A DNA stretch of 64,000 bases from contig NZ_CP047385.1 of the NCBI RefSeq assembly GCF_000807775.2, positions 5,146,001-5,210,000 on the forward strand, given 5' to 3'. This DNA comes from Pandoraea fibrosis (GTDB lineage: Bacteria; Pseudomonadota; Gammaproteobacteria; Burkholderiales; Burkholderiaceae). The notes beneath the pieces are model-generated. The model was not told where the DNA came from and searched no databases. It saw only the letters and a list, made by a program, of their open reading frames with translations. Shown here one piece after another: positions 52,921 through 61,971 of the stretch (within the stretch, counting starts at the first letter, position 1; every line of letters begins with the position of its first letter). Both the position numbers and the translations under genes were made by a program.

Positions 52921-54798
52921 TCAGCCTCTTGCCGGCGCGAGAATGATCCGATCGCCGTCGGTCTTCGCCGCGTGCAACGCTTCGACCGTTGCCGCACGAT
53001 GATCCTGCACAGCGCGCTGATTGATCGACCCCTTGTCGGTCACCTCGCCCCGATCGAGCGAGGGAGGCGAATCGAGCAACAGGAGACGAGCGACGTAAGT
53101 GGCGCTGCCGCCTGCCGACGCGTTGAGCTTCGTCAGCAATGCAGCAAACACCTCGCGCACAGGGGCACTCGCCAGCACATCGGCTATCGGTGCGTCCTTC
53201 GCCAGACCGCTCAGACGACGGCAGTCCTCGACACGCGGGAAGATCATCAACCCGATGTCGTCGCGATTGATCCCCGTGACCACGGCGTCCTGCACATACG
53301 GCGCACCCTCCGAAATCACGCGGGCGCGCAACGGGCCGACGCTGACAAACGTGCCCGAGCTGAGTTTGAAGTCTTCGGTGATGCGCCCGTCGAACTGAAG
53401 GCCAATCTCCGGTTGCTGCGCATCGACGAACGTCGCAGCGTCGCCCGTGCGGTAGTACCCCTCTTCGTCGAACACCGGCTCGCCGGCCTCGTGACGCCAA
53501 TACCCCGCCATGACATTCGGACCGCGAAACCGGACTTCCAGCTTGCCGCCGACCGGGGCCAGCTTCACCTCGCAGCCCGGCGCGGGCAGGCCGATGTAGC
53601 CCGCGCGCATGATGGGGCCGGTGGTGAACATGCAACTCGGTGACGTCTCGGTCATGCCGAGCCCGGACATGATCCGGATACGTTCGCCGCAATGCTGCTC
53701 GGTCACGCGTTCGAGCCGGTTCCACGCGGCCTGCGACAAACCTGCGCCGCCGAAGAAATAGAGATTCACACGCGCGAAGAAGCGCTCGCGCAATGCGGCG
53801 TCGGTCTCCAGCGCGATGGCGAGGTCTTCCCATCCTTTCGGCACATTGAAGTACACCGTGGGCGAAATCTCGCGCAGATTGCGAAGCGTCTCTTCGAACT
53901 TTCCCGCGACCGGTTTTCCGTCGTCGATGTAGAGCGTGCCGCCGTTGTACAACGCGATGCCCACGTTGTGGCTGCCGCCGTAGGTGTGATTCCACGGCAA
54001 CCAGTCCACCAGTACCGGCGGCGCCTCGCCGAAGGTCGGGAACGTCTGCAGCAGCATCTGCTGATTGCTGCACAGCATGCGTTGCGTGGTCGGCACGGCT
54101 TTCGGCTGACGGGTCGAGCCAGACGTGAACAGAATCTTGGCGATGGTGTCGCCCGTCACCTTCGCATGCATTGCGTCGACATCGCGCGGCACGGTATCGA
54201 GCAGCGTATCGAACGCCAGCGTGCCGCCCTCGCCGTCGCCGGTCACGCGAATCACGTCGTCGCCCAGCACGGCGTCCATGGCGCGTCCGTAGGACCTGAC
54301 ATCGGAGGCATAGACAAGGCCCGGGCGCAGCACGCCCAGCGTGTGACGCAACTTGCCGAAGTCGGTCGACACGATCGAGTAGGCCGGCGAAATCGGCGCA
54401 AACGGTACGCCCGCGTACATGGCGCCGAGGGCCAATTGAAAGTGTTCGAGATCGTTGCCCGACAGAATCGCCATCGGGCGATCGGCAGATAACCCGCGAT
54501 CGCGCAATGCCTGCCCGATAGCACGCGCACGCAACAGCATCTGCCCATACGTGATGCCGATCCATGCGCCGTCGGGACCGCGTCGCGCGATCAACCACCG
54601 CTCCGGGTGCCGGGCCGCGCCCGACACCAGACGGTCGGTCAGGCGCTCGGGAAAATCGCCGAGCGTTTCGCGCGAGCGCAGATACCAGAACTCGCCCTCG
54701 CGCCGCACTTCCACACCGGGATTGCCGAGGGCGACCGGGCGATAGCGATGCGCCGCGATGTCGGGCGTTTGCGCCGCCGTGTTATTGCCGTGATTCAA
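52921..54798 (-). CDS. fcs: Fcs, feruloyl-CoA synthetase
   Basis: 625 residues. ANL adenylating enzyme: P-loop-like motif FTSGSTRQPKAV near residues 224-235, LGMTETSP and YRTGDAATF motifs, with VDWLPWNHTYGGSHNVGIA typical of feruloyl-CoA synthetases. It activates ferulate, p-coumarate or caffeate to the CoA thioester with ATP. It lies downstream of vdh by 82 bases and directly upstream of acd. The length and the WNHTYGG segment favour this over a general acyl-CoA ligase. Confidence 0.92.
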   Translation of the reverse strand: MNHGNNTAAQTPDIAAHRYRPVALGNPGVEVRREGEFWYLRSRETLGDFPERLTDRLVSGAARHPERWLIARRGPDGAWIGITYGQMLLRARAIGQALRDRGLSADRPMAILSGNDLEHFQLALGAMYAGVPFAPISPAYSIVSTDFGKLRHTLGVLRPGLVYASDVRSYGRAMDAVLGDDVIRVTGDGEGGTLAFDTLLDTVPRDVDAMHAKVTGDTIAKILFTSGSTRQPKAVPTTQRMLCSNQQMLLQTFPTFGEAPPVLVDWLPWNHTYGGSHNVGIALYNGGTLYIDDGKPVAGKFEETLRNLREISPTVYFNVPKGWEDLAIALETDAALRERFFARVNLYFFGGAGLSQAAWNRLERVTEQHCGERIRIMSGLGMTETSPSCMFTTGPIMRAGYIGLPAPGCEVKLAPVGGKLEVRFRGPNVMAGYWRHEAGEPVFDEEGYYRTGDAATFVDAQQPEIGLQFDGRITEDFKLSSGTFVSVGPLRARVISEGAPYVQDAVVTGINRDDIGLMIFPRVEDCRRLSGLAKDAPIADVLASAPVREVFAALLTKLNASAGGSATYVARLLLLDSPPSLDRGEVTDKGSINQRAVQDHRAATVEALHAAKTDGDRIILAPARG

Positions 54799-54880
54799 AA
54801 CGCTGTCTCCTGCTTCTATCCCGCCCCGACGCGCTCTCGGGCGCGTTCGCAGGCGGGCACATCCTCATCCCTTCACGCCG

Positions 54881-56332
54881 TCAGATCGGGTAGTGACGCG
54901 GGGTCGTTTGTACCGTGATCCAGCGAAGCTCCGTGAACTCGCCGATAGACGCCTTGCTGCCAAAACGGCCGTAACCGCTCGCCTTGACGCCGCCGAACGG
55001 CATCTGCGCTTCGTCGTGCACCGTCGGGCCATTGATGTGGCAAATACCCGATTCGATGCGTCGGGCCAATTGCAGGGCACGCGACACGTCGCGGCTGAAA
55101 ATCGAGGCCGACAGACCGAATTCGCTGTCGTTGGCAACGCGCACGGCTTCGTCGTCGCTCTCCACCCGCTGAATCGTCACCACCGGGCCGAACGATTCTT
55201 CGCGATACAGACGCATCGCAGGCGTCACGCCGTCGACAATCGCCGCTTGCATGATCGCCCCGTCCACGCGGCACCCCAACGGCAAACGCGCGCCATGCTC
55301 ACGGGCGTCTTCGACAAGCGCCGCCACGCGCGACGCCGCCTGCGCACTCACCATCGCGCCAAGCACGCTGTCGGGCGAGCTCGGCGATCCGGCGTGCAGC
55401 TTGGCCGCACGCGCGGTGAGCTTCTCGACGAAGGCGTCGGCGATGCGTGCATCGACGATGACCCGCTCCGTGGACATGCAGATCTGCCCCTGATTGAAGA
55501 AGGCGCCGAACGCAATGCCGTCGACCGCAGCATCCAGATCCGCGTCGTCGAGCACGAGCACCGGTGCCTTGCCGCCCAACTCCAGCAACGCCGGCTTGAG
55601 ATGCTCGGCCGCAAGACGCGCGATGATGCGCCCCACATGCGTGGAACCGGTGAAATTCACACGGCGCACCGCCGGGTGGGCGATCAGACGCGCCACGATC
55701 TCGCCGGCGTCTTCCGGCGCGTTCGTCACCACGTTGACCACGCCGTCGCCGAGCCCGGCCTCATGCAGACATGCGCCGATCAGCGCATGCACGCCCGGAC
55801 ATTGTTCCGACGCCTTGAGCACGACCGTGTTGCCACACGCGAGCGGCATCGCCAAGGCACGCGTCGCCAGAATGACCGGCGCGTTCCAGGGGGCGATGCC
55901 CAGCACCACACCGACCGGCGCGCGCACGGCCAGTGCGAGGCTGCCGGGGACATCGCTCGGAATCACGCTGCCGTCGATCTGCGTGGTCATGGCCGCCGCC
56001 TCGCGCAGCATGTTCGCCGCGAGCATCACGTTGAAACCGTACCAGTTCGCCATGGCGCCCGTCTCGGCCGCCCCGATCGCAATGAACTCCGCCGCGCGGC
56101 TGTCCATGCGCTCGGCAGCCGCGAGCAAACGCTGGCGCCGCGCCGTGGGCGAGAGCGCCGCCCATGCAGGGAACGCCGCTTGCGCCGCATCGACCGCCGC
56201 GTCGGCATCCGCCACCGTGGCTGCCGGGGCTCGCGTGGCAACCTCGCCCGTCACCGGATCGATTCGCTCGAACGTCGCCCCGCTCTGTGCGCCGCGCCAC
56301 TGGCCACCGATCAGCATCTGTACTTCATGCAT
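54881..56332 (-). CDS. vdh: Vdh, vanillin dehydrogenase
   Basis: 483 residues. An NAD(P)-dependent aldehyde dehydrogenase: catalytic Cys in FNQGQICMSTER, general-base Glu in LLELGGKAPV, cofactor motif VNFTGSTHVGR, and the catalytic-fold motif EESFGPVVTI. It oxidises vanillin or 4-hydroxybenzaldehyde, the product of Ech, to the acid. It sits between ech (48 bases upstream) and fcs. A salicylaldehyde or benzaldehyde dehydrogenase would look similar; the context decides for Vdh. Confidence 0.92.
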   Translation of the reverse strand: MHEVQMLIGGQWRGAQSGATFERIDPVTGEVATRAPAATVADADAAVDAAQAAFPAWAALSPTARRQRLLAAAERMDSRAAEFIAIGAAETGAMANWYGFNVMLAANMLREAAAMTTQIDGSVIPSDVPGSLALAVRAPVGVVLGIAPWNAPVILATRALAMPLACGNTVVLKASEQCPGVHALIGACLHEAGLGDGVVNVVTNAPEDAGEIVARLIAHPAVRRVNFTGSTHVGRIIARLAAEHLKPALLELGGKAPVLVLDDADLDAAVDGIAFGAFFNQGQICMSTERVIVDARIADAFVEKLTARAAKLHAGSPSSPDSVLGAMVSAQAASRVAALVEDAREHGARLPLGCRVDGAIMQAAIVDGVTPAMRLYREESFGPVVTIQRVESDDEAVRVANDSEFGLSASIFSRDVSRALQLARRIESGICHINGPTVHDEAQMPFGGVKASGYGRFGSKASIGEFTELRWITVQTTPRHYPI

Positions 56333-56380
56333 TGCGCGATTCCTCTTTCGTCGGTTCGTTCTTGAGTGAACGGCTGCGCG

Positions 56381-57211
56381 TCAGCGCTTGTAGGCTTGCA
56401 GACCCGGCTTGATCGACTTGTCGTCAAGGAATTGCTTGAGGCCTTGCTCGCGGCCATGCTCCGGATCGCGCAATTGCGCCTGATCGAGCTTGGCGTACAG
56501 ATAGTCTTCGCTCTGCTCCCACGTGAGCTCACGTGCGCGCTTGAAGCCGTGCTTCGCGGCGCGCAGCACCACCGGGTTCTTCTCGAGCAGCTTGCCTGCC
56601 AGGGCAATCGTCGCATCGCGCAATTGGGCCAGCGGCACGCTTTGATTGACCAGCCCCATATCGGCGGCTTGCACACCGGTGAACGTGTCGCCGGTCATGA
56701 TGTAGTGCAGGGCACGACGATGACCGACCGTATCGGCCATCGCCTTGCTCACCAGATTCCCCGGCGGAATGCCCCAGTTGATTTCCGACAGGCCGAAAAC
56801 CGCCTCGTCCGCAGCAATGGCCAGATCGCAGGCCACCAGCGGCGAGAAACCGCCACCGAAGCACCAGCCGTTGACCATCGCAATCGTGGGCTTCGAATAC
56901 ATGCGCAGACGACGCCACTGCCAGTCCGAGGCATCGCGACGCACGCGCTCCTGCACGATCTCCGGTCCACCGTCGATCTCGCGGAAGTACTCCTTCAGAT
57001 CCATGCCCGCCGTCCACGCTGCGCCAGCGCCGGTGAGTACGACAACCTTCACGTCCGCATCGAGTTCGACCGCATCGAGCACCTGATTCATCTCGGTGTT
57101 GAGCGTCGGGCTCATCGCGTTGCGCTTCTCCGGGCGATTGAAGATCACCCAGCCAATGCCGCCTTCGACTTTCACGTCGACCGTTTTCCAGCGTCCTTCG
57201 TATGCGTTCAT
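56381..57211 (-). CDS. ech: Ech, feruloyl-CoA hydratase/lyase
   Basis: 276 residues from the ATG at 57211, the usual Ech length. Crotonase fold: GAGAAWTAGMDLKEYF (oxyanion-hole region), VNGWCFGGGFSPLVACDLAI, and the catalytic Glu in SEINWGIPPGN. It hydrates feruloyl-CoA and cleaves it to vanillin and acetyl-CoA, and does the same for p-coumaroyl-CoA. It heads the ech-vdh-fcs-acd-amidohydrolase operon. A FerR-type palindrome at 57293-57307 lies in its promoter region. Confidence 0.96.
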   Translation of the reverse strand: MNAYEGRWKTVDVKVEGGIGWVIFNRPEKRNAMSPTLNTEMNQVLDAVELDADVKVVVLTGAGAAWTAGMDLKEYFREIDGGPEIVQERVRRDASDWQWRRLRMYSKPTIAMVNGWCFGGGFSPLVACDLAIAADEAVFGLSEINWGIPPGNLVSKAMADTVGHRRALHYIMTGDTFTGVQAADMGLVNQSVPLAQLRDATIALAGKLLEKNPVVLRAAKHGFKRARELTWEQSEDYLYAKLDQAQLRDPEHGREQGLKQFLDDKSIKPGLQAYKR

Positions 57212-57292
57212 TTGCGTAATTCCCAAGTGTGCGGGGCAACTTGCGCCGCGCGCCGGGAGTGGCGCGCGGTGTTGCCGACACCCACATTTAAT

Positions 57293-57307
57293 ATCAGGTA
57301 ACCTTAC
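57293..57307. promoter_or_regulatory. FerR-type operator A (before ech)
   Basis: ATCAGGTAACCTTAC is identical in its first 12 bases to the perfect palindrome at 60004-60018. It lies 82 bases upstream of the ech start, in the 140-base gap after the porin stop. The linked MarR-family FerR is the likely binder. Confidence 0.62.
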
Positions 57308-57351
57308 ATTGCAAGGGCTGTGTTTTCAGTGGAAACCCTTAGCCCGGGAGA

Positions 57352-58494
57352 TCAGAACGTATGACGCATGCCGAGCATCACGCCGGCCTGGCCCTCGCCG
57401 ACGGGCGGCGTGGTACCGCCACCGCCACCGCTGACCGAGTACGCGGCGTGTGCGCTGTTAAAGAGATAGGCGGCTTGCGCGTAGACCGCCGTGCGCACCG
57501 ACAGCGAATACGTGGCGCGCAGCGTGGTCATGGTGCCGCGCGTGTTGTGATCGCTGTTGATGATGCGATAGACCTCCCCGTCCACCAGCCATGCAGGCGT
57601 GAGGTTGTATGCCGCGCCGAGGTAGAACAGATTCGAGTGCGTGTTGACGGCAGACGTCGAGACACGGCGGCCCAGCCACCCGCCACCGACCTTGAAGGCA
57701 CCGTACTTGTAATACGCGCCGAGGGTCGTGCGCGCGTCCTTGTCGTTGCTGCTGGTGAAAGCCGACGTGGCTTGCCCGTCGAAGAAGTTGGCTGCGGCAT
57801 TGGTGCCGCCGCGTTGCTCTTCATACGACGCCGCCACGCCAAAATTGCTCGCGTCGTACTTGAGCATCACCGACCAGTCGCGGCACTGCACCGCCTGCCC
57901 CGGGACCTGGCCCGCGCAGGTGCCCTGCCCCGGCGAGTTGCCCGTGCCACCGGAATCGCGGCCAAACGAATAGCCCGCGCCGAAGCTCAGCCCTTGCCAG
58001 CCGACCTGATACGTAATCGAATTGTCGGTGCGGGCGTTGGGGATATAGGCGTCGAACGACCCCATGCCGTAGATGTCCGGGCCGAGCACGTCGGAGCCCA
58101 GCAGCGCGTAATACGTCATGGTGTATTGCCGGCCCAGCGCGACCGTGCCGTAAGGTCCTTTGACCCCCACGAAGGCCTGACGGCCGAACAGTCGTCCGCC
58201 CTGACCGAGATCGCCGCCGCGAATGTTGAAGCCGCTCTCCAACTGGAAAATCGCCGCCAGGCCACCGCCGAGATCTTCCGACCCGCGCAGGCCCCAGCGC
58301 GACGGCAACTCGCCCGTCACGCCCGGCATACGCACGACGGCGCCGTTCGGGCTCGCGTGAGAGACGTATTCGATCCCGGTGTCCACAATGCCGTACAGCG
58401 TGATATTCGATTGCGCACCGGCGATGCCGGGAACCGCCAGCGCGGCGATTGTGCCGAGGGTTGCGAGCGCACGTGTGCGAGAAGGAAAAGCCAT
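57352..58494 (-). CDS. Gram-negative porin of the ferulate cluster
   Basis: 380 residues from the ATG at 58494, with a GGAG site. Signal peptide ending AGAQ (about 28 residues), then SNITLYGIVDTGIEYVSHAS; the C-terminus ends MRHTF with the outer-membrane Phe. It is a trimeric channel. It lies 138 bases after the MFS transporter gene on the same strand, with a terminator between, so uptake of aromatic acids through the outer membrane is a reasonable inference. Confidence 0.93.
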   Translation of the reverse strand: MAFPSRTRALATLGTIAALAVPGIAGAQSNITLYGIVDTGIEYVSHASPNGAVVRMPGVTGELPSRWGLRGSEDLGGGLAAIFQLESGFNIRGGDLGQGGRLFGRQAFVGVKGPYGTVALGRQYTMTYYALLGSDVLGPDIYGMGSFDAYIPNARTDNSITYQVGWQGLSFGAGYSFGRDSGGTGNSPGQGTCAGQVPGQAVQCRDWSVMLKYDASNFGVAASYEEQRGGTNAAANFFDGQATSAFTSSNDKDARTTLGAYYKYGAFKVGGGWLGRRVSTSAVNTHSNLFYLGAAYNLTPAWLVDGEVYRIINSDHNTRGTMTTLRATYSLSVRTAVYAQAAYLFNSAHAAYSVSGGGGGTTPPVGEGQAGVMLGMRHTF

Positions 58495-58564
58495 GCGAGT
58501 CTCCAGGTTGTTAATGTCGTTATGTGGGTAATTTGCAGCGGCGGGTGCGCACGAAGCGCACAAG

Positions 58565-58603
58565 AAAAAACGCGACGGGGGCAGCCGAATGCCGTCCGTC
58601 GCG
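58565..58603 (-). terminator. Terminator of the MFS transporter gene
   Basis: CGCGACGG (58571-58578) and CCGTCGCG (58596-58603) form a perfect 8-bp stem with a 17-base loop. On the - strand it is followed by six T. It lies 30 bases past the MFS stop and before the porin. Confidence 0.65.
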
Positions 58604-58632
58604 TGCAAGCGAGGCCAACCGGTCGATGCAGG

Positions 58633-59886
58633 TCAGTCAGCCGCGCGGGGACGACGGATCAGCGTGAGTGCAGCCAGCGCAGCCACGACGGTGACGGGAA
58701 TGCTCGCGCCGATGACCACGGCTGCGCTGCTGCCTACTGCGAGCAACATGCCGGCGGCGAGCGGCCCGACCACCGAGCCGATGCGCCCGATGGCCACGGC
58801 GGCGCCCACGCCGGTGCCGCGCATGGCGGTCGGGTAGTAGGCCGCGGCGAGTGCGTAGAGTACGGACTGCCCGCCGATGATGAACATGCCCGCGAAGAAT
58901 GCCGCCGTGGCGAGTACACCGAAACCTTGCGCGGCGGCCAACCCCACGAGCGACGCGATCATGCCCAGATACATGCCGCCGATCACCAGCGACATGCGCG
59001 CGCGATCCATCAGATAGCCCAGCGCGAGCACCCCCACGGCACTACCGACGTTAAAGAGAATCTGCACCCAGCCGATTTCCCCGCGCGCCAGACCGCGCGA
59101 CCCCATGAGCGAGGGCAGCCAGTTGAGCAGGAAGTACAGCACGATGAGTGTGCAGAAGTAGGACAGCCAGAGCTGGACGGTCGAGATGCCGCGCCCTTCG
59201 GAGAACAACACCGACATCATCGGTGCAGGGGTGGCACGCTGGCCTTGCGCCGTCGCCGCGGCAAACGCGCGCGACTCGGGCAGACACCACGCCAGCAACG
59301 GCAACAGCAACAGCGGGCCGACACCGCCCACGTAGAAGATGTGACGCCAGTCGGCATCGCTCACTGCCAGCATGCCAATCGTGGCCGCAATGCCCCCACC
59401 CAGCGGAATGCCGCAATACATGATGCTCACGGCCGTACCACGCAAGCGCGGCGCCACGGCTTCCGAGGACAGCGCAATCAGGTTCGGCATCGCGCCGCCC
59501 AGCCCGATCCCCGTGAGCACGCGCACGATCACCAGCATCCAGAAGTCGGACACGAAGGCGGTGGCAATCGACAACACGCCGAACAGCGCCGCCGAGAGCA
59601 TCAGCACGCGCTTGCGGCCGATGCTGTCGGCCAGCCGTCCGCCGACCATCGCGCCGGGCAACAGGCCAAACGTGCCGGCAGAAAACGCGATCCCCATTTG
59701 CGCGACGCTAAGACCGAACTCCTTCGCCATGCCGCGCGCCGCAACGCCGACCGACTGCAGGTCGAGGCCCTCGAGCAATGCCACCGCAAAGCACAAGGCC
59801 AGCGTCAGTACGACCGGACTCGCGCCGCTCGCCCCCTCCGCGCCCAATGGCAGCGCGCGAGCGCCGCCGTCCCGATTCGATTCCAT
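58633..59886 (-). CDS. MFS aromatic acid transporter of the ferulate cluster
   Basis: 417 residues, 12 membrane helices, GGAG site before the ATG. AAHS-type motifs: EGLDLQSVGVAARGMAKEFG in helix 1 region, GRLADSIGRKRVLMLSAALF and VRVLTGIGLGGAMPNLIALS. The DGFD of PcaK is replaced by EGLD. Its promoter region carries two FerR-type palindromes, so it is probably the hydroxycinnamate importer of this cluster. Substrate is inferred from context. Confidence 0.85.
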   Translation of the reverse strand: MESNRDGGARALPLGAEGASGASPVVLTLALCFAVALLEGLDLQSVGVAARGMAKEFGLSVAQMGIAFSAGTFGLLPGAMVGGRLADSIGRKRVLMLSAALFGVLSIATAFVSDFWMLVIVRVLTGIGLGGAMPNLIALSSEAVAPRLRGTAVSIMYCGIPLGGGIAATIGMLAVSDADWRHIFYVGGVGPLLLLPLLAWCLPESRAFAAATAQGQRATPAPMMSVLFSEGRGISTVQLWLSYFCTLIVLYFLLNWLPSLMGSRGLARGEIGWVQILFNVGSAVGVLALGYLMDRARMSLVIGGMYLGMIASLVGLAAAQGFGVLATAAFFAGMFIIGGQSVLYALAAAYYPTAMRGTGVGAAVAIGRIGSVVGPLAAGMLLAVGSSAAVVIGASIPVTVVAALAALTLIRRPRAAD

Positions 59887-60003
59887 GGTGTCTCCTGTGA
59901 TCTTCTTGATGGACTTCGGTCACGCCCTCACGGGCGGCACCTGATACGAAGCCAGTCGACGCCGGCGACGACACGCACCGTTCGCGTCAGCACCAATCAT
60001 TTA

Positions 60004-60018
60004 ATCAGGTAACCTGAT
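60004..60018. promoter_or_regulatory. FerR-type operator B
   Basis: ATCAGGT-A-ACCTGAT is a perfect 7-bp inverted repeat with a one-base centre, 118 bases upstream of the MFS start. It is the strongest of three related sites, found at both promoters of the ferulate regulon. Confidence 0.68.
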
Positions 60019-60136
60019 ATTAAAGACGCAAGTGCGACAGGCACGGCGACGCCGCAAGCGCGGCTCGTCGTTATCGTCTTACCGTGTCACTGGGGTTCGG
60101 TCGCGCGTATCTTCGCGTCGACGGACTCCATTAAAT

Positions 60137-60151
60137 ATCAAGCTACCTGAC
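60137..60151. promoter_or_regulatory. FerR-type operator C
   Basis: ATCAAGCTACCTGAC matches site B in 11 of 15 positions. It lies 133 bases from site B, close to the ferR stop. It could be a second binding site that supports looping, or a chance match. Confidence 0.42.
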
Positions 60152-60187
60152 AATACAAGCAATCGGCAGGTCGGGACAAACCCGGAG

Positions 60188-60724
60188 TCAGTCGCGCAGA
60201 TTCCGCACGAACATTTCGAGATGGCGTTGCACGGCCGCAGCGTCTTCACGGCTCACGTCGGCACGCATGCGCGAGTCGATTTCCTTGGCCACGGCCTCGC
60301 ATTGGGCGAGTACGCGACGGCCTTCGTCGGTCAGTTGCAACAACACGATGCGGCCGTGATTGGGGTCGGGCTCGCGCGTGATCCACTGGCGCGACGCCAT
60401 CACGCTCACCACCTCGTTGGCCGACTGCGGGGTGATGAACGAGCGCTGCGCGAGCTGGGCGTTGGAGAGCTTGCCGCGGGCATCAAGCACTGACAGCGCG
60501 GTGAACTGGGCCAGCGTCAGCCCCAGCGGGGCGAGGGCTTCCGACATGTGGCGGCGCAGCAATCGATCGAGGCTGGCAATGACATACGTCAGTCGCAGCT
60601 TGGAACGGCGCGGACGCGCCTCGGACGTGCCCGACGCTTCGAGCGCTTCACTGTGAGGTTCCGGCGCGAAGGTATCGCGGGACGTTGCGGCGGCTGACTT
60701 CTTTTTCTGGGGTACGACGCTCAT
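60188..60724 (-). CDS. MarR-family regulator of ferulate genes (FerR-like)
   Basis: 178 residues from the ATG at 60724. The winged helix is LTLAQFTALSVLDARGKLSN with AQLAQRSFITPQSANEVVSV, and the wing has REPDPNHGRIVLLQLTDEGR. An N-terminal basic tail of ~45 residues is extra. MarR-type regulators of hydroxycinnamate genes (FerR, HcaR, CouR) are released by the CoA thioester. The three related palindromes support this call. It is read in the same direction as the MFS gene. Confidence 0.85.
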   Translation of the reverse strand: MSVVPQKKKSAAATSRDTFAPEPHSEALEASGTSEARPRRSKLRLTYVIASLDRLLRRHMSEALAPLGLTLAQFTALSVLDARGKLSNAQLAQRSFITPQSANEVVSVMASRQWITREPDPNHGRIVLLQLTDEGRRVLAQCEAVAKEIDSRMRADVSREDAAAVQRHLEMFVRNLRD

Positions 60725-60887
60725 GGCGAGATGGCGATCAGGCGCACACGATGTGCGCAGATTTTCGCGGGGTGCGGGAAAGTCAGCAGTGTACCGCCGC
60801 CGCCGTGCGGTGGCGACGGTCGATCCACGATTCATCCCGACGATGAGCGCCGCGAGCGACTCGCCTCGGCTTGCGCCGGCCAGACGC

Positions 60888-61253
60888 TCAACTCGCGAGC
60901 TTGCGGAACGTCTCCAGCACGGCGTCGCCCTTGAACGGCTTGACGATCCAGCCCTTCACACCGGCGGCCTTGCCACGCTCTTTCATCGCCGGGCTGCTCT
61001 CCGTGGTGAGCATCACCACGTTGACGGTCTTGTTCGCGAGTTCGCCGCGAATCTTCTCGACCATCGTCAGTCCGTCCATATTCGGCATGTTCACGTCGCT
61101 GATGACCAGCTTGACGCCCGGGCTGGCCTTGATCTTCGCCAGACCGTCCTTGCCGTCCACGGCCGTGTCCACATCCAGGCCGTTCTTGCGCAGGAAACCT
61201 GCGACTTCGTCGCGCACGGTACTCGAGTCATCGACCACGAGAATCTTCGACAT
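60888..61253 (-). CDS. CheY-like response regulator
   Basis: 121 residues, receiver domain only. The acidic pocket is Asp8-Asp9 with phospho-acceptor Asp53 in VISDVNMPNMDG, followed by Thr in VVMLTTESSP and the conserved Lys in WIVKPFKGDAV. It should take a phosphoryl group from the CheA-like kinase and be dephosphorylated by the two CheX proteins. It is the last gene of this - strand operon, 47 bases after the first CheX. It could act on a flagellar switch or on another output; nothing in the sequence decides. Confidence 0.95.
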   Translation of the reverse strand: MSKILVVDDSSTVRDEVAGFLRKNGLDVDTAVDGKDGLAKIKASPGVKLVISDVNMPNMDGLTMVEKIRGELANKTVNVVMLTTESSPAMKERGKAAGVKGWIVKPFKGDAVLETFRKLAS

Positions 61254-61300
61254 GGTGTTGTCCTTGTGTGTAAGAGGTAATGGGTAGGCGAGCCGGGGTC

Positions 61301-61942
61301 TCAGAATATTTCCAGCGCCCCGGTCTCGACGGGCTCGGTCGCGACCTGCGCAGCTTCGCGAAACGCTTCCGGCGACCAGTTCAGACTGAAGACGAAATGC
61401 TGATGCAACGTCACGGTCTGTGCGTTGACCGGATCGGTGAGCCGGTAGACGAAGCACAACTGCGGATTGTCGGTACCGAACGAGATGTACTTCTGCTTGT
61501 GATTGATCAGCAGCGGCACTTGCACCTGCGCACGGTCGACTGCCAACGGGTCGCCCATGTAGCGATTCTTGAACGCGCCCCAGATCAGATTCGTCAACTC
61601 GCCGAGCATGCCGTTGAGTTCGCGAAAGCCTGCCTGGCCTTCGCAACGCCCCGTGTGTTCGAGCAGTTGCATGAACGGCACCTGTTCGGCCTGCATCATC
61701 ATGTAGCCACGGCACCAGGCACTCTCGAGCGGGATCAGGCTGAAGACTTCGCCAAAGATAATGCGATCGCGCACCACGCTGGGCGGCTCGCAACGCATGG
61801 CGATCTCACCGAACAGGCCGCGAAACACGCCGTCGGTAATGTCGATCATGCCGCGCACGAGCGCTTCGGGATATTCGTGCTCGACGCTGTCTTCGAGGAT
61901 CAAAAACTGGCTGACCGACTCGCGGGGGGTGCTTCGGTTCAT
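61301..61942 (-). CDS. CheX-type phosphatase 1
   Basis: 213 residues. I chose the ATG at 61942, with AGGAA about 9 bases upstream; an ATG three codons earlier touches that site. The CheX/CheC-fold active-site helix is GMLGELTNLIWGAFKNRYMG, with the E-x2-N motif (Glu and Asn of ELTN) that dephosphorylates CheY. Upstream sequence EALVRGMIDITDGVFRGLFG is the other paired helix. The protein ends TGALEIF, a short acidic-hydrophobic tail that the second CheX shares. Confidence 0.82.
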   Translation of the reverse strand: MNRSTPRESVSQFLILEDSVEHEYPEALVRGMIDITDGVFRGLFGEIAMRCEPPSVVRDRIIFGEVFSLIPLESAWCRGYMMMQAEQVPFMQLLEHTGRCEGQAGFRELNGMLGELTNLIWGAFKNRYMGDPLAVDRAQVQVPLLINHKQKYISFGTDNPQLCFVYRLTDPVNAQTVTLHQHFVFSLNWSPEAFREAAQVATEPVETGALEIF

Positions 61943-61971
61943 TGTCGTCATTTCCTATGGCCTACACCGAT

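Larger units (their letters stand above)
59887..60187. other. Promoter region of the MFS transporter gene
   Basis: This 301-base gap between ferR and the MFS gene has AT-rich stretches in a GC-rich setting. It holds FerR-type sites B (60004-60018) and C (60137-60151), 118 and 251 bases before the MFS start. No gene is seen. Confidence 0.7.

Noticed and set aside
52841..54598. A 585-codon open frame on the - strand over fcs
   Set aside because: It lies in a different frame from fcs, which has full adenylating-enzyme motifs. The product is Arg/Gly-rich shadow sequence.
57361..60012. An 883-codon open frame on the + strand
   Set aside because: It is antisense to the porin and the MFS gene, which have signal peptide, membrane helices and family motifs. 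Its product is Arg/His-rich without motifs, as expected of a GC-rich shadow.
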